From NCBI GenBank assembly GCA_937928005.1, contig CALFVD010000102.1, positions 1 through 64,000 on the forward strand: a DNA stretch of 64,000 nt. Reading direction: 5' to 3'. Made by a program: the position numbers and the translations under genes. A model generated the notes under the pieces. That model saw only the letters and a program-made list of their open reading frames with translations. It ran no database searches and had not been told where the DNA came from. Below are positions 27,577-35,936 of the stretch, in pieces. The DNA comes from an uncultured Neomegalonema sp. (GTDB lineage: Bacteria > Pseudomonadota > Alphaproteobacteria > Rhodobacterales > Rhodobacteraceae). The number at the start of each line of letters is the position of its first letter. Position 1 is the first letter of the stretch.

Positions 27577-28932
27577 ATGAAAAAGACACTACTTCCCCTG
27601 CTGGCCGCGTCGCTTCTCGCCGCCACACCCGCGCTGGCGCAGGACGCCGCCGCAACGACGATGCCCGCCGATGGGATCTGGATTCTCAACTCGCTGCTGT
27701 TTCTGATGGGCGGATTTCTGGTCATGTTCATGGCCGCTGGTTTTTGCATGTTGGAGGTCGGGCTGGTCCGCACCAAGAATGTGTCGATGCAATGCACCAA
27801 GAACGTCGCGCTCTTTTCGCTGGCCGGTATTGGCTATTACCTAATCGGTTATAACCTCATGTATCCGCTCGGAAACTGGACATACGGGTCCGATGAAACG
27901 GGCGGTTATATCGGCGCTTTCGCCGTTGCCGTGGTCGAAGCGGTCAGCGCAGACGGCATGACGACACAGGACAATGCAAGCTACGCCTCCACCGGCTCGG
28001 ATTTCTTCTTCCAGCTCATGTTTTGTGCGGCCACTGCCTCCATCGTGTCGGGCGCACTGGCCGAGCGGATCAAGCTTTGGCCCTTCCTGATCTTCACATT
28101 CGTTCTAACCGCCGTCATCTATCCGATTCAGGCGAGTTGGAAATGGGGCGGCGGTTTCCTCGACACCCAATATGGCTTCCTCGATTTCGCCGGTTCCACG
28201 GTCGTTCACTCGGTTGGTGGCTGGGCGGCGCTGGCTGGTGCATTGCTGCTTGGTCCGCGTATGGGCAAATATACCAATGGTCGGATCAACCCAATCCCCG
28301 GCTCCTCCATGCCCCTCGCAACCTTGGGTATGTTTATCCTGTGGCTCGGCTGGTTCGGTTTCAATGGCGGGTCACAGCTTGCAATGGGCACCATCGGTGA
28401 CGTGGCCGATATCAGCCGCATCTTCGCCAACACCAATGCCGCCGCCGCGGGGGGCGTGCTGGCCTCCGTGCTGCTGACACAGACGCTCTACGGTAAGGTC
28501 GACTTGACGATGGTGTTGAACGGCGCGCTTGCGGGGCTGGTTTCCATCACCGCCGAGCCACTGACGCCGACGCTGGGCGTCGCGACGCTTATCGGTGCCG
28601 TGGGCGGTATCATCGTTGTCTTTGCTGTGCCGCTGCTCGACAAGCTGCGCATTGATGACGTGGTCGGCGCGATACCGGTTCACCTGTTCGCCGGTATCTG
28701 GGGCACGATGGCCGTGCTGCTAACCAATGGTGATGCGACCTTTATGGGTCAGGTCATCCCCATCGCCATCGTCGGTGGCTTTACCTTCGTCGCCTCCTTC
28801 GTCGTGTGGTTGTTCCTGCGGATCACCATGGGCATCCGCGTCACCGAAGAAGAGGAAATGATGGGCCTAGACGCCGCCGAAATTGGCATCGAAGCGTATC
28901 CTGAATTTGGGAAGGGATCGCAGTTTATGTAA
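27577..28932 (+). CDS. amtB: Ammonium transporter
   Basis: A 451-residue inner-membrane ammonium channel with a cleavable signal peptide (MKKTLLPLLAASLLAATPAL, cut near AQA) and about eleven membrane segments. The conserved twin histidines are in STVVHSVGGWAALAG and AIPVHLFAGIWGT. The first pore helix has the variant GFCMLEVGLVRTKNVSMQCTKN rather than the common GLALFYGGLVR form, which places it in a distinct Amt subgroup. It is controlled by GlnK. Palindrome copy 2 follows the stop codon directly. Confidence 0.96.
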   Translation: MKKTLLPLLAASLLAATPALAQDAAATTMPADGIWILNSLLFLMGGFLVMFMAAGFCMLEVGLVRTKNVSMQCTKNVALFSLAGIGYYLIGYNLMYPLGNWTYGSDETGGYIGAFAVAVVEAVSADGMTTQDNASYASTGSDFFFQLMFCAATASIVSGALAERIKLWPFLIFTFVLTAVIYPIQASWKWGGGFLDTQYGFLDFAGSTVVHSVGGWAALAGALLLGPRMGKYTNGRINPIPGSSMPLATLGMFILWLGWFGFNGGSQLAMGTIGDVADISRIFANTNAAAAGGVLASVLLTQTLYGKVDLTMVLNGALAGLVSITAEPLTPTLGVATLIGAVGGIIVVFAVPLLDKLRIDDVVGAIPVHLFAGIWGTMAVLLTNGDATFMGQVIPIAIVGGFTFVASFVVWLFLRITMGIRVTEEEEMMGLDAAEIGIEAYPEFGKGSQFM

Positions 28933-28939
28933 GGTATTC

Positions 28940-29020
28940 TGTGAATTCACGATGACTTTGAGCCATGTTTCACGCGAAACATGGCTCATTGTAATTCAAC
29001 AGAAATCGCAATTCGCTTTA
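28940..29020. repeat. Dispersed palindromic element, copy 2
   Basis: A shorter copy between convergent amtB and the Gly-rich repeat gene. The core is a perfect 12-bp stem, GAGCCATGTTTC / GAAACATGGCTC with loop ACGC (28959-28986). The right end, ATCGCAATTCGCTTTA, is the same as in copy 3. Its last three bases are the stop codon (TAA on the minus strand) of the gene at 29018. Confidence 0.85.
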
Positions 29021-29407
29021 GTAGCTATAATAACCGCGAGAACGGTAGCCACCAAAGTTTGAAAAGCCATTGTACCCGCGACCAATGAAACCGCGATGGC
29101 CGAAACCACGACCAACGAAACCACGATGACCGAAGCCGCGACCGCTGAAACCGCGATGACCAAATCCACGATGGCCGAAGCTGCGACCGCTAAAGCCACG
29201 ATGGCCGAAACCACGACGGCTGAAACCGCGATGACCAAACCCGCGATTGCGATGCCCGAATGAGCGGTGGCCCCGATCACCGACATTGACAATCAAAGAA
29301 GACTCTGACTGTGCTTGGGGTGCCTGTCTGCTGGTATCGGCCATTGCGCCGGTGGACATAGTGGCCGCGACAAGGGCAGCGGCGGCGAGTGTAAGTAGAG
29401 TTTTCAT
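29018..29407 (-). CDS. Secreted Gly-Phe-His-Arg repeat protein
   Basis: A 129-residue protein with a signal peptide (MKTLLTLAAAALVAATMSTG, cut near AMA). Residues about 48-115 are tandem copies of FGHRGF and RGFSGRGF-type units, very basic and aromatic; the C-terminus ends YRSRGYYSY. AGGAGA precedes the ATG. Such a stretch could bind polyanions, metal through its histidines, or form aggregates; none of this is shown. The stop codon lies in palindrome copy 2. Confidence 0.75.
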   Translation of the reverse strand: MKTLLTLAAAALVAATMSTGAMADTSRQAPQAQSESSLIVNVGDRGHRSFGHRNRGFGHRGFSRRGFGHRGFSGRSFGHRGFGHRGFSGRGFGHRGFVGRGFGHRGFIGRGYNGFSNFGGYRSRGYYSY

Positions 29408-29614
29408 GGGTAAGTTCTCCTATGCTAGGATGCTTTGCCCATAATCATCTGTGATCTTACCTCCAATATACCACACACACCGTATCACGGTTAAGGTTAA
29501 CTCCGTGATCAGGCCGCCAACCATTAGAGCGACAGACGCCAATAAGCGGGCTTATACGCAGCATGAAACAGGCTGGAAAGACTGCACTTTTAGGGTTTTT
29601 ACCGATGTTTCTGA

Positions 29615-30490
29615 TCATATCACGGTATTCGTGAGGACATCGTGGTCAACCACCCCCGGTAGCATAACCGATACAGGGCAATTAACCCCATGCGCCGCAC
29701 ATTCCTCGCGTACCGCCGCCTTGATTTGCTCGGCACTATACCGGCCTGAGAAATGGCCCAGCACCAGATGTGCGGGCCTCGCATTTGCCACCATCACCAA
29801 CACATCCTGCAGCACTGAATGGCGAAAACGGGTTGGGTCGCCCTCGCTGCTATCGGTACGGTCGATGAAGGTCGCTTCGTGGATCAGCACTTCCGCCCCG
29901 TCATAGCGCCCGTCGTCTAACACCCCAGTATCACCGGAATAAATCAATGCGGGGATCCGCAGTTCATCCGTCATGGCTTCGGCCCCCACCTCCTTACGCA
30001 AGGCAGCGATAGCCGAACCCGGCATCCCGACGAATTCAGGACGCAGTTTGCGCACGCTGCGCTCAACCACATAGCTGAGCGAACGGATGCCCGGCCTGAC
30101 GCCGCGCATGTGGCTATTCTCCATCGCCCGCACCGACAAACCTTTGCCCACGGGCACGCTCTGGCCGTCCTCGATAGGCTGCCACACCGTTCCCTCGATC
30201 CATGGATCAAACCGTCGGCAGAACTCGGCCAGCGGCGGGAAGGAACCGCTATCAACCGGGTAATGCACCGTCAGCTTTGGCCCGCCGTAAAGCTGATTGA
30301 AGGCCAGCATCCCGGAGATGTGGTCACGATCCGCATGGCTGAGAAATACATGGCGAACCTTGCGCGCCTTATGCATCAACGCCGCGCTCACCCCGTCGCC
30401 ACAATCAAACAATAGGCCGTAATTCTCGGCGAACCACCATGTCGAGAATAACGCGGTCGACGCGCCGTGTAGGCGCAGCGGCAAGCTCAT
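29615..30490 (-). CDS. MBL-fold metallohydrolase (RNase Z-like)
   Basis: A 291-residue metallo-beta-lactamase-fold hydrolase. Metal ligands are visible in HVFLSHADRDHISGM, in ALIYSGDTG (late aspartate) and in LVLGHFSGRYS (final histidine), an arrangement like RNase Z and related phosphodiesterases. The start at 30490 overlaps the upstream gene's stop by four bases (ATGA), so the two genes are coupled. The substrate is unknown; whether it can process tRNA 3' ends cannot be judged here. Confidence 0.88.
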   Translation of the reverse strand: MSLPLRLHGASTALFSTWWFAENYGLLFDCGDGVSAALMHKARKVRHVFLSHADRDHISGMLAFNQLYGGPKLTVHYPVDSGSFPPLAEFCRRFDPWIEGTVWQPIEDGQSVPVGKGLSVRAMENSHMRGVRPGIRSLSYVVERSVRKLRPEFVGMPGSAIAALRKEVGAEAMTDELRIPALIYSGDTGVLDDGRYDGAEVLIHEATFIDRTDSSEGDPTRFRHSVLQDVLVMVANARPAHLVLGHFSGRYSAEQIKAAVREECAAHGVNCPVSVMLPGVVDHDVLTNTVI

Positions 30491-31074
30491 GGCAGGGTTG
30501 CGAAAAGGGCGGGGTTTTCGAGATAGTCCAGCATCATGGGCAGTGCATCGTCGCCCCAGAACAGCTCTCCACCCACATCGAATGTCGGCACGCCATAGAT
30601 ACCCCGCGCGATGGCCGCATCGGTATTTGCACGTAAGGCATCCTTGATGGATTGGTCGGCCACCTTCGCTTCCCAATCCTCGACGCCCAGCTTTTCGGCA
30701 AGGCGAGACAAGCTGTCAGGCGTCTCGCCCGCGTTACCCTCGCCCCAGATATGCGTGGCGGCAATGCGCACAGTATCGACGGTTGCTCCAGCGGCGATGG
30801 TCAGGCGAGCCAGCGCGATGGGATTGAAAGGATGCACGGGCGGCATGGCAAAGGGCCGCCCCCGCTGTGCGGCGATCCATGCCGCCATGCGAAACGTCTG
30901 TACCCGCTTCTCTTCGATCTCCGCCGGACCTTTATGCCCGTGATGCTTGAGCAGCGCCGCAAAAACGATAGGCACAGGGCGCACAGTGATATCGGATGGC
31001 AGATGCTGAAACCGCGACAGCGCGATATAAGGAAACGGCGAGATATTGTCGAAATACCAATCGATGGTTCGCAT
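30487..31074 (-). CDS. 2-hydroxychromene-2-carboxylate isomerase / DsbA-family protein
   Basis: A 195-residue thioredoxin-fold protein of the kappa-GST-like HCCA isomerase family. The catalytic serine is S12 in WYFDNISPFPYIAL, and the later GIYGVPTFDVGGELFWGDD is the family's cis-proline region. GGAGG lies about 7 bases before the ATG at 31074. It is the first gene of a two-gene unit with the MBL hydrolase. In naphthalene degradation HCCA isomerase acts on an aromatic intermediate, but no other aromatic genes lie nearby, so the real substrate is open. Confidence 0.9.
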   Translation of the reverse strand: MRTIDWYFDNISPFPYIALSRFQHLPSDITVRPVPIVFAALLKHHGHKGPAEIEEKRVQTFRMAAWIAAQRGRPFAMPPVHPFNPIALARLTIAAGATVDTVRIAATHIWGEGNAGETPDSLSRLAEKLGVEDWEAKVADQSIKDALRANTDAAIARGIYGVPTFDVGGELFWGDDALPMMLDYLENPALFATLP

Positions 31075-31377
31075 AGGTGCCTCCGTTCGAGCCTTACAGA
31101 GTGCCATAATATAGGCAGCGCAAAAAGCATGGATGGCGGTGCCACGGCAATCACTTGATCCCTTGCGATGTCCCGTCCCTCATTTACCACGGCAATCGCG
31201 TGAAAGAACTTTCGCTAACCCGCACTTGGATGGCTCCGCGCAGCGGCGGAGCCTTCTTGTGGAGGGGATTGGCCCCAAAAGACAGGCGGTCCCGCATCTG
31301 CAAAGCGTCACTTTCGGCTAAGCGATTTGTTAATCTGATTTGTGATTAATTGATGTGTACCACTTGAAAGAATCGAT
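31075..31377. other. Intergenic region with an orphan plus-strand hairpin
   Basis: No gene is seen. A perfect 8-bp stem GGCTCCGC (31232-31239) / GCGGAGCC (31246-31253) with loop GCAGCG is followed by TTCTT. It resembles a weak plus-strand terminator, although no plus-strand gene precedes it. The phrase CCACGGCAATC occurs twice upstream (near 31140 and 31188). The region must also hold the promoters of the divergent genes on either side. Confidence 0.5.
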
Positions 31378-33759
31378 ATGTCTCGTAATCATTCGAGCGC
31401 AGCATTCATCCGATCGACTCCGTCAAAATATGGTCCACATGACGATATTTCTGAAGAGGGTTTGACGCTCTCGACATGTAGATATTTGACGAATGTACTT
31501 GTCGTTCTGGCGGCCCTCCTGCTGCCAGTCGCGGCATCCGCTATGCCTCCGAACTTTACGCTCAACGACAGTGCCGGTGCCGAATGTGTCGCGTCGGGTG
31601 GCGCGCTCGGTACGACGAACCTGTTCACCGATCTCGACGCGGGCTCCTTTGGTGTCGGGTCAGGGGCGGTGGATGAAATTCCGGCCACTAACCCCTACGC
31701 AGCGCAGATTACGGATGGCACCTATAAGAACAGCTTCGCCGGGTTCACGCATGGTGATTACTCGATTATCTCGAATCACCAAGTTCCGCGCAATTCCTTT
31801 CAGCATGGCAACGGCATTTATGACCCCGTGAACGGTGTGTCGGGGCGGTTTTTCCTATCCGATCCCAATGAATTCGCCCCAACGTTTTCGACTATTTTGG
31901 CGGGATTGACCACCGGACAAAGTTACGAAATTTCGTTTTGGGCGGCGGATTCCGAGTTGAGCACGGGCAACTTTCAGCGTCTCGGAATCTTTCTCGATGG
32001 TGCAACGACACCCATCTACGATACCGGATTCATCGCGAACACCACATCCGTCATGGAGTGGAAGAAATTTTCCTTTGTCTACCAGCACATCAGCACGGCA
32101 AATTCGGTGCAATTCGACATCACGGCGCTGGAAACTGGCCGTAATGGGCGCGATTTCTTCTTTGATGAGATAAAAGTCTACGAGTGTTTTCTGAACGACT
32201 TTGGGGATGCTCCTATCTCCGGTACGACCTATGGTGACGCAACGCATGGTGTGACGCCCGGCTTGCGGCTCGGCGCGGCCATCGATGTCGATCCCGGATC
32301 GCTTGCCACTGCGGATGCATCAGGTGACGGTACGGATGATGACGGCGTGTCGCTGCCCATTGCCTTTGAACCGGGTGCAAGCGTGATGGTGCCCCTTACA
32401 GTCACCGGCCCCGGCTTTCTGAATGCTTGGATCGACTGGAATGGCAACGGTGTATTCGACGATATAGAGCAGATTGCAACCGATATTCAGGATACGAGCG
32501 GCTCAGGGACCATCATCTTATCGGTCATGGTTCCCGCCGATGCGGTTATCGGCCAGACTTTCGCACGATTCCGCTGGTCGAGCGACTTCACGATTGGCCC
32601 CTACACCACCGGTTCCTTTGGCTTTGCTATCGACGGGGAGGTCGAGGATTACCAGATCACCATCGGCGATACGACCGCTTCTCTCACGGGTACCCTGTTC
32701 GTGGATAACGGAGCGGGGGCAGCGGTCGCCCATGACGGCGTGATTGGGGGCGACGAGAGTGCCGACGCCTTGGCGTCAATCATCCTACTGGATGGCATGG
32801 GCACGCAGATCGCAACTGGGATGGTCCATCCGGGCGGCTTCTGGAGTGCTGCGCTTCCGGCGGACTATGCGGGAACGGTCCAGCTTGTCGGGGCGGCGAA
32901 CTATGGCTATCGTTTTATTTCGGAGGATGTCTCTACGCTGACAAATGCCAGCAACGCGAGCACAACCGATGGAACCTACTCTTTCACCGTGGCGGCGGGC
33001 GCGGCCTATGATGGCCTGAATATCGGCCTGATCGCCGACCCACTTCTCAGCCAGAATCAGACGGTCGGCATTTCGGCAGGGGGGACCGTCGAATTAACAC
33101 ACATCTATACGGCAACGACCAGTGCCAGCGTCGATTTCTCCTATGTCGATATCGTATCGAACCCGGCGGACGCCTTCGACACTGCATTGTTCAAAGACAT
33201 TGATTGTGACGGAACGGCGGATCAAGTCATCGCGGTGCCGCGCATGGTCACGGCGGGCGAGCAGGTCTGCATCATCGCGCGCACCCACGCATCGACAGGG
33301 ATCGGCGCACGCGCGAAGCTGACCTACGGCCTGACCGCGACGAGCCTGTTCACCGGGACGACGGAAATCTCCGTTGCGCGCAACGATGATGCCATCGGGG
33401 GCGGGGGTGGCGCCAATCAACTCGTGCTGAAAAAGACCATCGAGAACGTTACGCAGGCGACCCCCGAGGCGATTGCAAACACAGGCAAGATCGGGGATGA
33501 GCTGATCTATCGCATCTACCTGACCAATCCTAGCACCACGGTGGCAACGAATATCTCGGTCCACGACCAGATACCGACCTACACGGCATTGGCGGAGCCG
33601 ATCCCGTCACCTGTGGCCATTGCGGGTCTGACCTGCTCGATTGTCACGCCCCCCGCATATATCGCCGCCTATACCGGGCCGCTGGAATGGACGTGCCCCG
33701 GCATCTTGGTGCCGGGTGCAGCGGGTGCCGTCAGCTTCAAGGTCGAAATCATGCCGTAA
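31378..33759 (+). CDS. Large secreted GEVED-domain protein
   Basis: A 793-residue exported protein. A polar head of about 34 residues precedes a hydrophobic signal (YLTNVLVVLAALLLPVAA, cut near ASA), a long signal region. Next comes a beta-rich, possibly sugar-binding domain (about 60-270), then the motif FGDAPISGTTYGDATHG, a GEVED domain (about 300-430: AWIDWNGNGVFDD and DGEVEDYQITI), an SdrD-B-like segment, and a C-terminal DUF11-like domain (YRIYLTNPSTTVATNISVHDQIP). It has no RTX repeats and no clear anchor. A weak AAAGAA precedes the ATG. The architecture suggests an adhesin or matrix component; no partner genes are adjacent. Confidence 0.75.
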   Translation: MSRNHSSAAFIRSTPSKYGPHDDISEEGLTLSTCRYLTNVLVVLAALLLPVAASAMPPNFTLNDSAGAECVASGGALGTTNLFTDLDAGSFGVGSGAVDEIPATNPYAAQITDGTYKNSFAGFTHGDYSIISNHQVPRNSFQHGNGIYDPVNGVSGRFFLSDPNEFAPTFSTILAGLTTGQSYEISFWAADSELSTGNFQRLGIFLDGATTPIYDTGFIANTTSVMEWKKFSFVYQHISTANSVQFDITALETGRNGRDFFFDEIKVYECFLNDFGDAPISGTTYGDATHGVTPGLRLGAAIDVDPGSLATADASGDGTDDDGVSLPIAFEPGASVMVPLTVTGPGFLNAWIDWNGNGVFDDIEQIATDIQDTSGSGTIILSVMVPADAVIGQTFARFRWSSDFTIGPYTTGSFGFAIDGEVEDYQITIGDTTASLTGTLFVDNGAGAAVAHDGVIGGDESADALASIILLDGMGTQIATGMVHPGGFWSAALPADYAGTVQLVGAANYGYRFISEDVSTLTNASNASTTDGTYSFTVAAGAAYDGLNIGLIADPLLSQNQTVGISAGGTVELTHIYTATTSASVDFSYVDIVSNPADAFDTALFKDIDCDGTADQVIAVPRMVTAGEQVCIIARTHASTGIGARAKLTYGLTATSLFTGTTEISVARNDDAIGGGGGANQLVLKKTIENVTQATPEAIANTGKIGDELIYRIYLTNPSTTVATNISVHDQIPTYTALAEPIPSPVAIAGLTCSIVTPPAYIAAYTGPLEWTCPGILVPGAAGAVSFKVEIMP

Positions 33760-33879
33760 CGGGGTGTCCCGACTTCGACGAAGAAACATGGCACTGTCTA
33801 ATTTTGCTGTATATGTCGAAGACCCCTTCCCCCGGCGCAATCCGATGATACCAAGGCGACGTGAAACGGGGAGACGGGC

Positions 33880-35460
33880 ATGTCCATGAGTTGCGGTGAA
33901 TATCTGATCGAAGCGGTTGAGGCGGCGGGGATTACCCATGCGTTCGGGATTCCGGGGGTGCATAATCTGGCGCTCTATCGCGGCGTTGCGGCCTCAAGCC
34001 TGACCCATGTGACGCCAAGGCATGAGCAGGGCGCGGCGTTCATGGCGGATGGGTTCGCGCGGTTGACGGGGCGGGCGGCACTGGTGCTGCCAATCACTGG
34101 GGCAGGCGTGCTGAACGCGGCCACAGCGATTGCACAGGCCTATTCCGACAGCGTCGCGATGCTGGTGGTGGCCACCAATAACCCCCTCTCAACGCAGGAC
34201 CGGGGCTATGGCGAATTGCATGAAACCCGCGACCAGAGCATGGCGATGCGAGGTATTCTCGACGATGTGTATATCGTACGCACGGCAGGCGACCTACCCG
34301 ATATCCTGCGTAGTGCCTTGGGCCGATTGCGCCGGGGGCGGCCTCGTCCGGTCTATATTGAATTGCCTATTGATATCGCCGAAATGCTACTGGATGCACG
34401 GGTGGAGGATGCTCTACCCGCCGATATCGGGTCTGGCATCGACCTCGCGGGGATCACGCGGCTGCGTGAGCGGCTGAACCATGCGGAGCGGCCCCTCCTG
34501 TTGCTGGGTGGAGGCGCGGCAGGGGCAAGCGAAGGGATACGGGCGCTGGCGCAGGATATGGGCGCGCTGGTCGTTACCTCTATCGCGGGCAAGGGGATCG
34601 TGGCGGATGATGCGCCCTGTTCCCTTGGTGCGCGCATGGGTGAACCGGCAGCGCAGGCGTTGATGGAGCAATGCGATTTTGCGCTGGCTATCGGCACCGA
34701 ACTCGCCAACCCGGACCGATGGTGCGCCTTGCCTGATTTTGCGAGTCGTTTTGCCCGAATCGATATTGATGCAGCACAGTTGGATCGTGGTCCCCGCGCG
34801 GCCATTGCCATTCAGGGCGATGCGCAGGCCAGTGTGGACGCGCTGCGCGACGGGCTGATCGCACGGGGCGGTCCCGCGTGGTTCGGCGACCTCGCGCCCA
34901 TACGGCAACCCGAATTCGATACGTGGCAGGCGAAATCACCGCCCATCGTCTCGGCGCTGGCCGATCTGCGCGCGGCGCTGCCCGATGATGCGGTGGTGGT
35001 CAGCGACATGACGCAGATTGCCTATGCGGGCGGGTCGATTTTCCCAGCGCGCAGGCCGCAGGGATGGCTGCATCCGACCGGCTATGGCACGCTCGGCTAT
35101 GGGATGCCCGCTGCGCTAGGCGCGCAGCTTGGCGCGCCCGATACGATGGTCGTCGGATTGGCCGGGGATTACGGGTTCGGCTTTTCCGGGCCAGAACTCG
35201 CCACCGCCGCCGCCAACCGTATCGGCCTGACCACGATCATCTGGAACAATCGCCGCCTTGGCCAGATTCAGGACGATATGGACGATTCGGGGATTCCGCG
35301 CGTCGCCGTTCAGGTCGCTCCCCCAGACTTCGATCTGTTTGCCCGCGCGCATGGTGCAACTTATACGAATACGGGTTCGAGCAACCGCAGCATGATATCG
35401 GTTATGGAAGAGGCTCGTGATTCAGGGGTTCCAGCTCTAATCGAGGTGTCGGAGCCTTGA
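33880..35460 (+). CDS. ThDP-dependent decarboxylase, AruI-like
   Basis: A 526-residue thiamine-diphosphate enzyme of the acetolactate synthase superfamily. The N-terminal AFGIPGVHNLALYRG and HVTPRHEQGAAFMADGFARLTG, with the catalytic Glu, resemble AruI (5-guanidino-2-oxopentanoate decarboxylase of arginine transamination). The C-terminal cofactor motif starts GDYGF where most relatives have GDG, and ends IIWNNRRLGQ. The FAD-type middle domain is present. No aruH-like transaminase is next to it, so the substrate stays an inference. It precedes the Nup-type transporter by about 480 bases. Confidence 0.8.
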   Translation: MSMSCGEYLIEAVEAAGITHAFGIPGVHNLALYRGVAASSLTHVTPRHEQGAAFMADGFARLTGRAALVLPITGAGVLNAATAIAQAYSDSVAMLVVATNNPLSTQDRGYGELHETRDQSMAMRGILDDVYIVRTAGDLPDILRSALGRLRRGRPRPVYIELPIDIAEMLLDARVEDALPADIGSGIDLAGITRLRERLNHAERPLLLLGGGAAGASEGIRALAQDMGALVVTSIAGKGIVADDAPCSLGARMGEPAAQALMEQCDFALAIGTELANPDRWCALPDFASRFARIDIDAAQLDRGPRAAIAIQGDAQASVDALRDGLIARGGPAWFGDLAPIRQPEFDTWQAKSPPIVSALADLRAALPDDAVVVSDMTQIAYAGGSIFPARRPQGWLHPTGYGTLGYGMPAALGAQLGAPDTMVVGLAGDYGFGFSGPELATAAANRIGLTTIIWNNRRLGQIQDDMDDSGIPRVAVQVAPPDFDLFARAHGATYTNTGSSNRSMISVMEEARDSGVPALIEVSEP

Positions 35461-35662
35461 TATATCATCTTTTTTAGGAATTGAGGCTTGTATAGCAAAA
35501 CCCAGCAAATCCGTTGTGCGTTGCGACATAAAACTTGGGTGCAACGCACACGAACAAAAAACGTACGTAAGAATTTATTAATACACTGGACATGCGCCTC
35601 ACATGGCACAACTCTAGCGGTGACTTTATACGGTCAGGGCGACGAGACGGGGGTACGTGACT
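35461..35662. other. Leader region with a strong 10-bp inverted repeat
   Basis: TGTGCGTTGC (35515-35524) and GCAACGCACA (35541-35550) form a perfect 10-bp inverted repeat with a 16-base spacer. No T run follows on either strand, so it is more likely an operator or an RNA structure than a terminator. Nothing else is recognised in this stretch. Confidence 0.55.
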
Positions 35663-35875
35663 ATGGGAACGATTCTGAACAAGCTGTTCGGACGAAGCGG
35701 CGTCGAGACCGACGACGATACGCTTGGTTGCGATATGGTGCCCGCGCCCACGCTACTTGCCGCATCTTTTGCGAACCTCGATCCGGCCAATGACGATAAT
35801 GCTCTACGTCCTGCACCATCCGCCGAGTTTGGTCCGTTCACGTCATCGGCGCAGGCTCCGATCCGCGACAGTTGA
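35663..35875 (+). CDS. Possible small protein before the ABC operon
   Basis: A 70-residue reading frame (MGTILNKLFGRSGVE..., then Asp/Pro/Ala-rich) ending 61 bases before the ABC ATPase gene. A run of G (35648-35653) lies 9 bases before the ATG. It has no hydrophobic segment and I recognise no family. It lies in a different frame from the ATPase, so it is not simply that gene's lost head. It may be real because it is well placed in the operon, but support is thin. Confidence 0.35.
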   Translation: MGTILNKLFGRSGVETDDDTLGCDMVPAPTLLAASFANLDPANDDNALRPAPSAEFGPFTSSAQAPIRDS

Positions 35876-35936
35876 CTCCCCGCTCCGTCCTCGGCATGTG
35901 TGAGCCCGCAGGGTACTGAGTAGAGGGCGGCACATC

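Noticed and set aside
29040-29260. Regularly spaced short repeats that could suggest a CRISPR array
   Set aside because: They are in frame and code for FGHRGF-type units, with spacers that are not unique sequence and unit lengths too short for a CRISPR.
33788-33800. A possible fourth copy of the dispersed palindrome (GAAACATGGCAC)
   Set aside because: Only the short core word matches. The outer arms and the CAATTCGCTTTA end are missing, so it is probably chance.
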